NCBI GenBank assembly: GCA_036873135.1
Contig: JAPTYO010000008.1
Span: forward strand, 42,838,819 to 42,902,818
DNA from: Clarkia xantiana subsp. parviflora
Taxonomy: Eukaryota > Streptophyta > Magnoliopsida > Myrtales > Onagraceae
DNA: 64,000 nt
Direction: 5' to 3'
Below the pieces are notes generated by a model, which saw only the letters and a list, made by a program, of their open reading frames with translations, was not told where the DNA came from and did not search any database. This document shows, one piece after another, positions 21,359 through 32,865 of this stretch (position 1 is its first letter; each line of letters starts with the position of its first letter). The position numbers and the translations under genes were made by a program.

Positions 21359-22107
21359 AGGGTTAAAAGTATGTTTGACCAACAATGTTGGCTTTTGGTG
21401 TCATATGTTCTTTTTTGTAGGCTTTTGGTGTCATATGTTTGCAATTTGTAAGCTATTAGTGCATCCGTTAGTCAACAGTTAAGTTTGACTGTTAAATACT
21501 TTTTTTTTGTTCAAATTAGTCTTCCAATTTATATTCTAACTTTTATTGTTTACAATTTAGCCCCCAAAGATTAGAAATCGAACCTAAGTCGAAATTGACT
21601 GAGCCAGGATCCGACCCATGTTTGGGTCGGACCCTAGCTAGGTTACCCAGACCTGGGAGACCCTAGCTAGGGCCGGACCCAGTCGTGGGTTGGACCCTAG
21701 CTCGTTCAATTTGACCCAAGGGACCGATTGGAACCTTGGGTCAAATCGACCCAGCCAGGGTCCGACCCACAGTTGGGTCTGACCCTGGCTAGGGTCGCCC
21801 AGGTCGGAGTAACCTAGCAAGGGTCCGACCCAGTGTGGGTCGGACCCTGGCTCGGTCAATTTCAACCTAGGTCCGATTTCTAATCTTTGGGGGCTAAATT
21901 GTAAAAATTAAAAGTTAGGAATATAAATTAGAGGACTAAATTGAACAAAATAAAAATATTAAACGGTCAAACTTAACTGTTGACTAACGGATGCACCAAA
22001 AGCATACAAAATGCAAACATATGATACCAAAAGCCTACAAAATGCAAACATATGACACCAAAAGCCTACAAACAAAAAACATATGACACCTAAAGACCAT
22101 TTAACCT
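21359..22107. mobile_element. Foldback MITE with 9-bp duplication (Mutator-like)
   Basis: 749 bp, almost entirely two inverted arms of about 350 bp. The ends read AGGGTTAAA and TTTAACCT. The 9-bp CTTGTTTTT flanks both sides (21350-21358 and 22108-22116), the length typical of Mutator-like elements. Sub-terminal repeats of GGCTTTTGGTGTCATATG occur two or three times per arm. The centre is GC-rich with repeats of GGGTCGGACCCT. No coding potential. Confidence 0.8.
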
Positions 22108-22129
22108 CTTGTTTTTATTAAAACAATGG

Positions 22130-22610
22130 TTACGTTGTCTTGTTATTCGATTAAAGTTGGCTTTTTGTGCAACATCTTTTTTTCTTTAACCTTTGGTGAA
22201 ATACATTTGTAATTTGTAAACTTTTGGTGCATCTGTTAGTTGATCGTTAAGTTGCACGTGCCTTGCACTCTAATTTTCATTTTGTTCAGTTTAATTTTCA
22301 AATATATATTTCTGACCTTTTTTATAAACTAGTTCCTAAACGATTGAAATTGTTGAGGACTAATTTTTTTATTTTTATTTTTATAAAATAAGTTAAGAAT
22401 ATAAATTGGGTGATTGAGCTTAACAAAATAAAAATTAGAGGGCAAGCCACGTGCTAGTTAACACTCAAAACTAACAGTAAACTAACAGAAGCACAAAAAG
22501 TCTATAAATTGCCAATATATTGACTAAAAGTCTACAAAAACAGATGGAATAAAAGTCTACAAAAACAGATTTAATAAAATAAATTTTAGTCAAACATGTG
22601 CCAAATGAGA
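22130..22610. repeat. Older, diverged inverted-repeat MITE
   Basis: Left-arm phrases (ACTTTTGGTGCATCTGTTAG) reappear inverted on the right (CTAACAGAAGCACAAAAAGT). It resembles the element at 21359 but is more diverged. The boundaries and target duplication are not clear. Confidence 0.5.
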
Positions 22611-22637
22611 CATTAAACAAATGCATATAAAGAAAAT

Positions 22638-23136
22638 GGTTAATAATCTATGAAATGTTTGAATTTTGACCCATGTTAATCGGAGAGGTCTGGATTTTTA
22701 AAAGTTAATTTGAAATGTCTGAATTTTCAACTTTGTTGATATAAGAGGTCTCCGTCAATTTTTGCCATTAAAACTGACGGAATTTGGTCAGATGCTTAGC
22801 ATTTGACCGGAAATAAACTTAAATCCCGAAAATACCCTCCGACCAAAGTGTGCCCCTCACATGCTTGACCTGAAAAGACGAAAATGCCCCTCAAAGCAAA
22901 AAAAAAAGCATTTTTCTTCGCCGGAAAACACCGCCGGTGACCGCTAAGGCCTCCAAAGCTCCGAAAAAAGGGGTGAAAGTGTCATTTCACACAATTATGT
23001 TAAAAACCATAAAAATGGACGGAAGATCAAAGTTCAACAAAGTTGAAAATTAAGACCTTCCAAATTAACTTTTGAAAATTCAGACCTCTCCGGTTAACAT
23101 GGGTCAAAATTCAGACCTTTCATAGGTTATTAACCC
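22638..23136. mobile_element. MITE with long terminal inverted repeats, 9-bp duplication
   Basis: 499 bp. The arms are about 110 bp (left GGTTAATAATCTATGAAATG, right reverse-complemented GGGTTAATAACCTATGAAAG). AAAGAAAAT flanks it on both sides (22629-22637 and 23137-23145). The interior is non-coding. The 9-bp duplication again suggests a Mutator-like source. Confidence 0.75.
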
Positions 23137-23214
23137 AAAGAAAATGCCAACTGTTTGTTTTGCTCTATCAATTGTTGGGAAAAAAATTATGCAAATGAAA
23201 TTTATGGCCTCTAT

Positions 23215-23991
23215 AATCAAATTGCATGCATTAGCTAATACGTGTATGAGCTAATACATGTATTATCTAAGCGGCGATTATGATGTCATAGTCGATACTT
23301 AATTAATACGTGTAATAGCATATCCTAATATAATGTTTGGATGAACTTTGTATTAGGATTTTTCTAATACAATGACTAAATGACCAAAATATCCATATAT
23401 GAATTTTTTATGATATTATATTTTTACATTAGAATTATATAAAAAAGTAGAATAAGTAACTTCAATTATGTAAAAATAACACGGGTTCAAGGTCGACGGA
23501 TTCTGTTCCGGACCCGTCAGGCCCGGCTCAAATAGAACTCGTTGGGGCGTGAATCGAACCCGGCCCAGCCCGACACGAAACCACCGGGACAAGACTCGAA
23601 CGCACTGAGTACGTACCGAACTCGCAGGAAACCGACCCAAACCCGCGGGGGTACGTACCGGACCCGCCGGAGTACGTACTGAACCCATCGGGGTACGTCC
23701 TGAACCCGCATAGACCCGATCCGAACACGTCGGGACTCAATCCAAACCCGCCGGGTCCGGCAAGAAGTCGGCTGAATTATAATATATTAAGTAAGGGTAT
23801 GAGTATTTTAGTCATTGGGCACTATATATTAGCTAATACATTATTTTTTAGGAGGCTTAGCTAATACATGTTTTACTATAGAAATGAATATTAACTAATA
23901 CTCATCTATTAATTAGTATTAATACCAAACAACACAAACAAAGTAATAGCTGAGCTATCTACTAGTATGTCCTAATACATGCAATCAAACC
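23215..23991. mobile_element. Possible Tourist-like element containing a short minisatellite
   Basis: The ends share inverted text (TTGCATGCATTAG on the left, CTAATACATGCAA on the right), and internal pairs such as AATGACTAAATGACC and TAGTCATTGGG are also inverted. At about 23500-23760 a GC-rich run repeats a unit of roughly 24 bp containing GGGGTACGTACCGGACCCG. No transposase. The exact ends are uncertain. Confidence 0.4.
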
Positions 23992-24149
23992 TGGCATAGG
24001 TTAATACAAATTCGAGAAAAACCTGACCAAATGCACCCTTATGTTTATGCATAGTATTATTCAATCTTACATATGTCATCAACGTTTGCACCCCATCTAG
24101 AAAAGTCACGTTTACTATTGAATTTTAGGTTAACTTTTTTTTATAAAAG

Positions 24150-24209
24150 CAATGTTATCAGAACCGAGACGAGCATCGATCGAACTGGTAAGATGTTCAG
24201 TTTACGGTT
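24150..24209. repeat. Left flank of element 3: fragment of the hAT-like repeat
   Basis: CGAACTGGTAAGATG matches GAACTGGTAAGATG in the hAT-like element at about 6620. The sequence resumes after element 3 at 34386 (CATCTGGTTCGAACTGG), so element 3 landed inside a related repeat. CGGTT at 24205-24209 is the target duplication. Confidence 0.55.
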
Positions 24210-24973
24210 TGTTGCGTCCTAGTTGAACTGGGTCGGATGGACGCGTCTGTCTGAGTGGGTTGTTTGGGTTTTTGGGCTGACACCCTTCGCCAGGAAGAGG
24301 TATTCGGCTTATGCCGATGACGAGTGTTTGGTTTTATCGCTGAATCTCGGAAAAGTCTGTGTCTCAAGAAATGGCGGTCTGGGCACAAGTCTTAGCGTCT
24401 GGGCACATCTTGCTCCTATTTCTCTTCCTCGCCTTAGCTACGGGGCCCCTTCCTGCACAAATGGCCAATACTAGCACGAAGAGGGGGGGGGGGGGTGGTG
24501 CTAGTGGAGCCCTCTCCGATGCCTAAGTCACGATTGGGCTAAAAAAGATAACTCTAGAGAGAAAAAATATTTCTAGAGAGAAGTCAGAGCTCAAAGTGCC
24601 AAAGTTGGGTAAATGAGAGGATGTGTGAAAATGGGTGGCCAAGGCCTCCTATTTATAGGCTACCTTGGGACCGGACCCGGTTTTGAAGCGGTTTGATGAC
24701 GGTTCAAAAGCAAGCGGTAACCGTCATCAATATTGGCAATGCGCGAACTCGACTTCCCTATGCGTAACGGTAATCGCGTAATACCCATAGAGCAATCCGG
24801 ACCTCGTCGAATTTGGGCAATTCGGCGAGGTCCGGCTTGCCGTGCAATCCGGACCTCCGAATTGCTGCAATCCGGATGTCCGGATTGCAAGCAACCCGGA
24901 CCTCCGGACGCGCGTATCGCGCTTCCGGACCGTTTTGACCCTTAGGAGGCGTTTTCGAAACCGTGATGTGATT
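24210..24973 (-). repeat. 3' LTR of copy 3, 5' end deleted
   Basis: It matches 33615-34380 up to CCGTGATGTGATT, then jumps into sequence (ACATGCGATATGCAAACATG) that in copy 4 lies at 49280, some 380 bp inside the element. The LTR start (TGATGG) and the polypurine tract are therefore gone. Minus-strand TATAAATA at 24650-24657. The G run at about 24485 is long. Confidence 0.85.
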
Positions 24974-26177
24974 ACATGCGATATGCAAACATGCATGTAA
25001 AATGATGGACTTGATACGCGTAGCACTAAAATAATCATACGCGTAGAGATTGGTAAACACTTAGAAGACGGTGGAGTATACCGTAAGCACTTAGGCATGG
25101 GTGTAGATGAATCACTCCTTTGGTCCTTGAATTTTTTGGGATATGTGATTACACTAATCCCCAATCATTCTTCCAGCTTTTTTGGAATTCATTCTTCATC
25201 CTTCTTTGCAGGTAATTGCTCCACCATTTCTAGAAACCATTTGCTTGTTCATAGTTTCTTCACCGTCGTAAACTTTAGGTGCATCCCGAAAGTTACGTGT
25301 TTGATTCTTGACTTGTTTTCAGAAATTGACACCACCAATCGACTCAGATCATTGCGAGGATTCCGGCGCCGCCTTCAGAATCGCCCGACGACGCCGGACA
25401 CGCCCTCATGCGCCGTCGCGTGTGTGTTGTCCTGCCGGCGCGTGCAACCCACGCGCCGCCTTCCCGTGCTCCGTTCGCCGCAGTCTTTACCTTTCTGAAA
25501 TCGTCTCGACGAGTGGAGTCCATTGTGATACTTTTTGTCACATTTTGAGGTAGTCTGAAAACTCGATTTTACAGAACAGCTTCGTCTTGATTTTTGGATG
25601 TTGCCGTGTTGTTGTTCCTTTGAACTATTTGTCGTTGTTGTTGCATAGAGCTGCTCATTGGTGTTCGTATGTTAAATAATTGCTGGTTGGTTGTTGTTGC
25701 TTTTGTCGTTAGCTCATGCCTTAGACAATTTTTTACCTCTGTGCATCGTCGCGGTAGAATTCCGCTATTTGGTATATTGCCCCCATGCCTTCGCGTAAAG
25801 GCCTTTTGATCGGTACATGTTGTTTTTCCCTTAACGGGTTTGTTGGTTGTCGGAAGTTGCCAAACGTCTTTGGGGGTAGACGTTTGTTGTCTTGATACCT
25901 TAGAAAAATATTTTTCCTAAGTGTTGTCGCGTTTTCCTTTCGCGGTTCGTCACGTTAGTCGTACCGCTTGCATGATGGTTTCTTGGAACGTTGGCTACTT
26001 TTGTTGTACGCATTAACTTTGTTATGCGCGTTGACTTTGCTACACGTATGTTGTTATGTGCATTGGCGCTTTATGATCGCATGAATTTGACATGTAGACT
26101 TCTTGTTTGGTTCTTGCAGATTGTGAAGTCGTAGTAACCTCTTGTGGAACTCCTTTTTTTTTTATCGAATTGCCGCT
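24974..26177. other. Internal 3' region of copy 3, upstream of the antisense gene
   Basis: No gene that I can support. It aligns with 49270-49800 in copy 4 (shared TTCACGGTTCGTCAC-like text and TTATGCGCGTTGACTTTGCT). On the plus strand it would be the promoter and 5' leader of the gene starting at 26178. TTCTTGCAG at 26112-26120 could be a 3' splice site of a leader intron. Confidence 0.5.
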
Positions 26178-28554
26178 ATGAGTAAGTCCACCACTCCTCT
26201 ATCGCAGACTCCTTTTAATTCTGACGTTGAGGATGACTTGGAGGTGGATTTGATTTCACAAGTATATAGTGTTTTGGGCACTGATGAGGGCGTAGTTGCT
26301 GAGCCTTCTGCTGAGGCACCTCCCGTCGAAGAGCCGGAAGTGTTGGTTAGATATTACACTAACCGTTTGGATAGGCCCTTGTTTATACTGTATGCGAGTG
26401 CTTCTGGACTTGACCCTCGCGTAGAGGCTGTTTATACCTTTGATGTGCTTCGTAAGAGTAGTTTAGGAGACGCTACTCCTCCGCCTAAAGACTTATCCGT
26501 CGTTTATACATCTCATGTTAGGGAGGGTTTACGCTTTCCTTATTGCCCTGACCTGATTGAGCTTTGTAGTGGTTATGGGATTTCCCCCTTAGATCTTGCG
26601 CCCAATGGAATTCGGGTGTGGACTTGCTTTAGGGTGCTGTTTCACAAGAAGTCATGGCATTATTCTTCCACCATCTTTCGCTGCTTCTATCAGCTTAAGA
26701 GTCCGGACTCCGAGGGGTTGTGTAGCGTGAAAGTACGCTGGCCGAACTTGCAAGGTGATGGGTTTGAGGAACTTGGCCTTGGTGAAGCCAAGTGGGATTC
26801 CAGTCATCGATTGGTTGCCGCCGCGGATCGCTCTGCCGATCATTGGAGGCACCATTACGTTTTTACTCATGATGCGGGTACGACTTGGGACGTCGAGTAT
26901 GTTCGGAAATCTGATCCCGCGCCTGCTTTTTAGGAGCTCTCCTTGCTGGATAGGGAGGTGATAAAGCAGATATATCACAGTCAGCGATCACGTGGTTTTA
27001 CTTGTTCGCTGCGCGCATCTGATCAGGAGTTGGTCGATGCTGGGATTCATGATTCATGTGCTCCCTTCTGCGGCTTCGGTATGTTACGCATTTTTATAAC
27101 TTTTACCGTGTTGCAATGTAGGTTGGTTTGACGGAAAAAGCTCGTCTTTGCAGACGGCAGCCGCTCGCAGGATTGCTTCTAACGGAAGGATTGTTCCATC
27201 TCTTGCTCCCGGAGCATCAACGGCTTCCGGGCATGGAAAAGGTAAACAACTTGAATAAACAGTTTTCCTTGTACACTGTCTTAGTTTAGTTGTATTTTGA
27301 TTGTAGCTTTGTGTGCTATTTGCAGGTCGCAAGACGCTTGTTACTGATCGCGTTGTTGCCACTCCTGATTCTGCCAAACGGTCCACTGCTGGGACGCGTT
27401 CTTCGAGCAGGTCGAAGCGCCCGAAGACTACTGTGACCGTTCCTACTCCTTCCTGCCATAAAGGGAAGGAAGTTGACGATTGCAAGGATGCGCTTTATGC
27501 CCCCCGCTCGAAGAAGCGGCCCGAGGTGGAACGTGCTCTTCCTTCTGGTATGAGCTGAACACTTGTCTGTGTGCTTTTGTGCGCTTTTGTTTTTGGTTTT
27601 TGCATAACTCTAGTTGGTTTGCATGTAGTGCTCCCGCCACTTGGACGTGCGGATCTGCTTTTTCCTTTGGAAGGCGATATTTCGGATGATAAGTGGATGT
27701 CGTATATGACAGGTGATCTCACTTTCCCCAAGAGTTCCCGACTTAGCATGCCAGAAGTTGGTGTGCGTGTTCTTCATCTATCCGTTCCTCCTGGTGATCG
27801 ACTTGTTCGGCCATCGAGCGATGAAGAGGCGGGAACCTTTGTTGAGAGATCACTGTCTGGATTCACACCAGTAAGTGTCTTTCTTTGTTTTGCTATGCTC
27901 GTTGTTTCCGAACATGTATGCTTATTGTCTTGTTGTTTTCAGGTTGTTTCTGACATGGTACACATGGCCTCCTTCATGTTGGAAGTTGTCCGGGAGAAGC
28001 GTGCTATTGCCGATAAAGCTGCCGTTGTGTCTGGCGAGCTTAAGGAAGCTAAGGATGAAGTGCGCCGTCTTACTTTGAAGATGACGAATTTTGATGCCCG
28101 TTATGATTCTGATCATGCCCGCCTTGTTCAGCTTGAAGCTGAGAATGTTGTTATTGAGAAGGTGATTTATGACAATGCGGGTAAACACAAGGTTGCCTGT
28201 AGGAAGGTGCACGAAGAGGCAATGAAGGCCGGCATTGAGGAGGGACTTGGAAAGTTCCCTACTACTCCTGAGTTTGACAGCACAGTTACTGCTGCTGCTA
28301 CGGCGAAGGCCGCTCCTATGCTTAGCGAGTTTGCTGAAGACTTCGTTCGTAGGGTGAGCATTCTTGCTCCCGGCTTTCCCTTTAACAGGTTAGGGCCGTA
28401 TGCGGAGTTTGCGGTTGGGCACGTTGCCGAGCTCCGTCGTTTGGATGCTGCAGCAGCTCAGTTTTCCTTTTTGTTTGGAGAAGACGGTGGCGACACTAAT
28501 GTGCAACTTCTGCCTGTTCCGCCCAGTCCTGTCAGAGATGATGGCGTTCTTTGA
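26178..28554 (+). pseudogene. Antisense extra gene of copy 3, five exons, one internal stop
   Basis: Inferred exons 26178-27078, 27122-27241, 27326-27547, 27629-27870, 27943-28554. All introns are GT-AG and the joined frame stays open except for one TAG at 26931-26933. Exon 1 starts MSKSTTPLSQTP, is acidic, and holds a domain resembling the gypsy-type transposase-like domain (PF04195) found in plant retroelements (FPYCPDLIELCSGYGI, GIRVWTCFRVLF). Exon 3 has a basic stretch (SRSKRPK, possible nuclear signal). Exon 5 is a long predicted coiled coil ending LAPGFPFNRLGPYAEFAV. The first intron (43 bp) is unusually short. The gene runs opposite to gag. Relatives are at 13837-14906 and 42898-45246. 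Function unknown; antisense genes of this kind are known from Tat elements. Confidence 0.75.
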
Positions 28555-29324
28555 TTCGTGCCATGTTTATTGCTTTTGGATATGTTGAACTCGTTTCTGA
28601 GTCTGTTTGCCCCCCGGCTTCTATATTTGGAACTTTGTTGGAGCTGTTCCTTGGTTGTTGTTTGTGACTTGTTCGCTTTGAACTATGTCGTTTGAACCTG
28701 CTTTATGCATAGCAGTTTGCATGATAACTTGTTAGTAATATTTCATACCGTTATCACTTACTGTTTTTATTGAATGTGGATGACTAGTAACATAGACACA
28801 GTCCCCGCAGCCGTGACCGATAGCCACTTCTTGATTGATGACTTGAGATGTTCTCAAGATTGCTCGCATGATGCATTACGCATGTTGCCCTTCTTTCCTG
28901 AATAGCTTGCCGCTATATATGTTGTAACCTGTCAAGCATTTCGCGTATAGCGACTTTTCTTAACAGGTAGTGTATTTGGCGCGGGTACTTAGCACAAAGG
29001 CACTTGACACTGGCCTTTGCTATTTGAAAGGTGTTACCTTGACTAAGAAAGATACTAGTTTATACCGTCTCTTAGTCCCACTCTAAGGGGACGTTGTATA
29101 AGACTCGACTTGTAAATTTTATGAGTTTTGTAAACAGGGTGCGCACCTGCCAGCGTGTATCAACCCGCGTTGGGGAAGCATACGTGAAAACATTTTGGTT
29201 TTTGAAAAAATATTTGTGATACATGATTCCTGCGTCCAGGGACCACGTAACACTTTTTGCAAATATGTATTGTGATGCATGCTTTCTGCGTCCAGGAATC
29301 ATGCAACACGGTTTGAAAATCTGT
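28555..29324. other. Non-coding region between antisense gene and repeats (copy 3)
   Basis: No gene. The block from about 28770 to 29090 matches 52540-52800 in copy 4, next to where a MITE has inserted there. Confidence 0.5.
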
Positions 29325-29720
29325 AGTACGGAATTGTCATCTAACAAGAGGACTTTTTCCGTAAAGTGTGAACCCTTAAGCAGGAATTCATAGTACGGGA
29401 TTGTCATCTAACAAGAGGACGTTCGCCGTATAGAGTGAACCCTTAAACAGGAATTCATAGTATGGGGTTGTCATCTAACAAGAGGACATTCGCCATAAAG
29501 AGTGAACCCTTAAACAAGAATTCATAGTATGAGATTGTCGTCTAACAAGAGGACATTCTCCATAAAGAGTGAACCCTTAAGCAGGAATTCATTGTATTGG
29601 ATTGTCGTCTAACAAGAGGACATTCGCCATAAAGAGTGAACCCTTAAGCAGGAATTCATAGTATGGGATTGTCGTCTAACAAGAGGACATTCTCCATAAA
29701 GAGTGAACCCTTAAACAAGA
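29325..29720 (-). repeat. 67-bp tandem repeat, six copies (copy 3)
   Basis: TCTAACAAGAGGAC recurs every 67 bp (about 29341, 29408, 29475, 29542, 29609, 29676). Each is followed by a TTCGCCATAAAGAGTGAACC-type segment and GGAATTCATAGTA. The same array has about four copies in copy 4 (53140-53420). Confidence 0.9.
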
Positions 29721-30426
29721 TATACACACTTGTTGTAGCGTCGGGTCGTTGTCTATCAAGAGAACTTCCGCCACTTATGGGGTGATCAGTCCCGTATTGT
29801 ATTTGCCCGTTTTGTTTTGAATCCAGGGAATGGCGATGAACATGAGGATTTGCTTCTAACAAGAGATGTCACAGCATGTCATTTGTATGTCATCAATAGG
29901 ACATTTGTAGATGAGCGTCATTAATATGACGTTTGAAGCAAGACGTTGTTGGTATGAGGCTTTGAAGTAGAAAGGTTGCAATTATGTCCTTGCAAATATG
30001 TTGTTGCAGCATGCTGATTTTGAATATAACTTGGGTTTAATTCCAAGTTGTTGATTTCTTGATGACGCCTTTTGATATAGTCGTCAATATGAGTAAGTTG
30101 TTGTTGATGATAAGCGTTGTCATAATGCGTAGTAAATTTTTTGCTTGCACATAGCATAATATCTTGGATTGTTGATGTAGATAATAAGCGCGTAGTTTTG
30201 TTACTTCGCGTTCAATCCAAAATAGCATGCAAGACATAGATATGTACCTACAAATGTAGATTGACTTCATTAGATACTTGCGCGTGTTTACATTGTTTTT
30301 TCGAGAAGGCGTCAACCAATCATTCCTTCTTAAAACATGTAAAGAAACTAGATGCGATGATTCTAAAAACACTTAGAATAGAAATGCGCAAAGTAATAAG
30401 AAAGATAGTTATTTCTCCTGTCTCTT
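29721..30426 (-). other. 3' untranslated region next to gag end, copy 3
   Basis: No gene. It matches 54280-54700 in copy 4 (for example TAATAAGCGCGTAGTTTTGT). Confidence 0.6.
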
Positions 30427-31698
30427 TCATGGTTGGTTTGACGATGATGTCGCAGAGTCAGTTGCAACAAATCGCCTTAACGCGCCCAGCGCGATGCATT
30501 CTTCGATCTCCCATCTCAGTGGTAGACACATGTTTGTGTTGTGTCCCCAGGTTTTGTGGTATTTGCACCATTCCTTAACGTTGTTGCCCAAGAAAGCAGT
30601 ATTTGGAACAAGTGGACTCGGGAGCTTGTTTTCGAGTAGGTTGACGTAAATGTCTTCAGCAACCGTGTTTAGCGGTGTGAAGATGTTGTCCATATTGATG
30701 CTCGCGCCTTCCTGTTTGTTCGTTTCAGCTTGAACTTCTTTGTCCCAACTGAGGGGTGTACCCCACCTCAGTTATTGCTCACACAAGTCTGCCGTCTCGA
30801 GCTTGTCTTTTAGATCTGCCATGGTCCTGGTTGTTCGCCGTCCATGAGTTCTTCCGAAGAGAAGGAAGGATCTGGCGTTCATGTTTGCAAAGAACACGCT
30901 TATCACTTCCTCTCTTGTTGCTTTTGCCAAAGAGGCGTTGGCAGCGAATCTGTTGAAGTATTTCGTGATTGGCTCGCCTTCACCCTGCATGACGAGCCAT
31001 ATCTGGTTCCATGATGAGTACTGAACGTACTCTTGTGGATTCCAAACTATAACAGCTTGCTCATGCCTTCCATCATCAACAATTTTCTGCTTCTTGAAAG
31101 AATTCACCATCGCCACATGGAAATGGTGCTTTGCTCTTAGGGCGTTGACGTAACATCGTCTTGCGGATATCTGGTCGCCTATTCCTTCCCCGATCCCGTG
31201 GTCAGTAGGGAATTTCATCTTCTGATGGACATTAGAGGGCACGATTACGTAAGGGTTGATCGTTGTTCGCCCTAAAATTCCATTATAGGCCCCAAGAGAT
31301 TCCACAACGACAAAAGTGACGTTGACGTGCAAAGATTTCCACCCTTGGCCTAGGATGACAGGAAGGGTGATCGTTCCCAGGGGGTATGTGGCTGCCCCGG
31401 CAAAGCTGACTAGCGAGAAAGTTCCCGGAGTCAAGTCTTTAACTGATTTTCCCAGTTGCTCCAGGACTTTGACATGTAAAATGTCAGCAGAGCTTCCACC
31501 ATCAACGAGAATCCTCTTCAAATCATATCTGTCGATGTCCATGGTTATGACTAAAGCATCGTCGTGAGGGTAAACGATGTGCTTTAAGTCTTCCCTGGAA
31601 AATTGGATAACCACGTCGTCTTGCTCCGGTTGCTTGCGCTTTCCATATCTCGGCAATGTTGCTGCTTGGGATGCATAAATGTCCCGAGCATTAGACAC
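30427..31698 (-). pseudogene. Protease fused to a second gag-like module (copy 3)
   Basis: One frame with a single stop at 30772-30774. Protease: LVDGGSSADIL (Asp-Gly-Gly replaces the usual Asp-Thr/Ser-Gly) and ILGRTTINPY. Where reverse transcriptase normally starts, the frame instead enters a gag-like segment (GEPITKYFNRFAANASLA, then MADLKDKLETADLCEQ). After the stop it continues to a second zinc knuckle CKYHKTWGHNTNMC and the gag tail LGALRRFV. Copy 4 has the same order with no stop in the fusion, so the arrangement is a family trait. The residue replaced by the stop is Glu in copy 4. Confidence 0.85.
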
Positions 31699-31786
31699 TT
31701 GTCCTCCGGCGGCAGGTCCTCCGTGGATGACGTTGATAACACCTCGCTTGGATGGTGGAGGGTTGTCGTTGACTTTCTCTTTGCCT

Positions 31787-32308
31787 TTACTTCCTTTCTT
31801 TGATGACTCTGCTTGAGTCTTCTTTTGGGGGGTTGTCGCCTTGATCGACGAATTGCTTCAATTCGCCCTTGAGGACGAAGTTGTTAATGCGGAAACGTAG
31901 GCTGACACAGCTGTCCGTTTCGTGGACGAAGACCTCGTGGTTTTCACACCACTTGCCTTTGTCTTTCCCCAGCGGACCTTTTTTGAAATTGTTCGGCTCT
32001 TTCCACATGTTCGCATCCTTCATTTCCTTCAATATCACGGACAGCGGGGCATTCAATGGAATGCAGTCAGTGAGGTTTACTTCTCTTAGTTTCTGGAAAT
32101 CTCCTTGAAAAGGCTTTTTCGGCTGAGGCTGCCAATTTCTTCCTTGCTGACCGCTTGAGGGCGGTTTTGGTTGATTCTTCTTTGGGTTTTCTTCCGCCTT
32201 TGCAGCAGAGACTTTCGCCTTGTTCTGGCTCCTGAACCTTTCTAGGTCCACGTATTCTTTAACTCTTGCGGCTAATTCTTCTAGAGTTTCAGCTGGGCGC
32301 TTTGCCAT
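31787..32308 (-). pseudogene. gag C-terminal part with zinc knuckle (copy 3)
   Basis: Starts with MAKRPAETLEELAARVKEYV, the helical end of the gag core. Then come a Gln/Pro-rich linker and the knuckle CENHEVFVHETDSC, followed by LKGELKQFVDQ. A small frame change separates it from both the core upstream and the protease frame downstream. Confidence 0.8.
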
Positions 32309-32344
32309 CTTTTCTGCTAAGGCGTAGCCTCTTCGTCCGAGGTT

Positions 32345-32848
32345 TCAGATGAATGCTCGAACTATCTCTCCTTCCGTCAGGTTCCCCTGAATATCAGAGA
32401 TATTCTGGTTGAAGCGAATGTAATACTCAGCGAGAGTTTCTTCATTTTGCTGTTGGACGTCGTCTAGAGCATTTGTTCCTTTTAGCAATGTGCGTTCGCC
32501 CATATATCGCTGAATGAACTTAGCCTTCAGGTTTGCCCATGAGGTGATGCTTTTGCATGGCAGCGAGAAGAACCAGTGCGCTGTTGTTCCGGCAAGAGTT
32601 TGTGAAAACGTCATTGCAAAGTGGTGAGGGTTCTTCGTTTTTCCTAGCAGAGAGGCCTCGTGTTTCTGCACGTGTTCCACTAGATCTCCTTTTCCGCGAT
32701 AGAGATCTCCTCCAATCCGGTACAGTGCGTCTGGGACGCGAATGTTTACAAGGTGGTCCGCGAACGGATGCGACGCCCTTTCTTCAAGCGCGTGCATACC
32801 CTTCATCTTTGCTTCTTTCATCTTCTTCTCAACAATTTCTTCTAACAT
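32345..32848 (-). pseudogene. gag core (copy 3)
   Basis: Retrotrans_gag-type core: YRGKGDLVEHVQKHEASL, AMTFSQTLAGTTAHWFFSLP, SWANLKAKFIQRYMGER, then the QNEETLAEYYIRFNQ segment and LTEGEIVRAFI. This is the particle-forming domain. It is intact over its length but separated by breaks from the N-terminal part. Confidence 0.85.
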
Positions 32849-32865
32849 CTCGGCAGTAAACCCTT

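Noticed and set aside
25097..25553. Arg/Pro-rich open frame of 133 codons
   Set aside because: GC-rich stretch inside the 3' region of copy 3. No matching frame in copy 4 and no domain.
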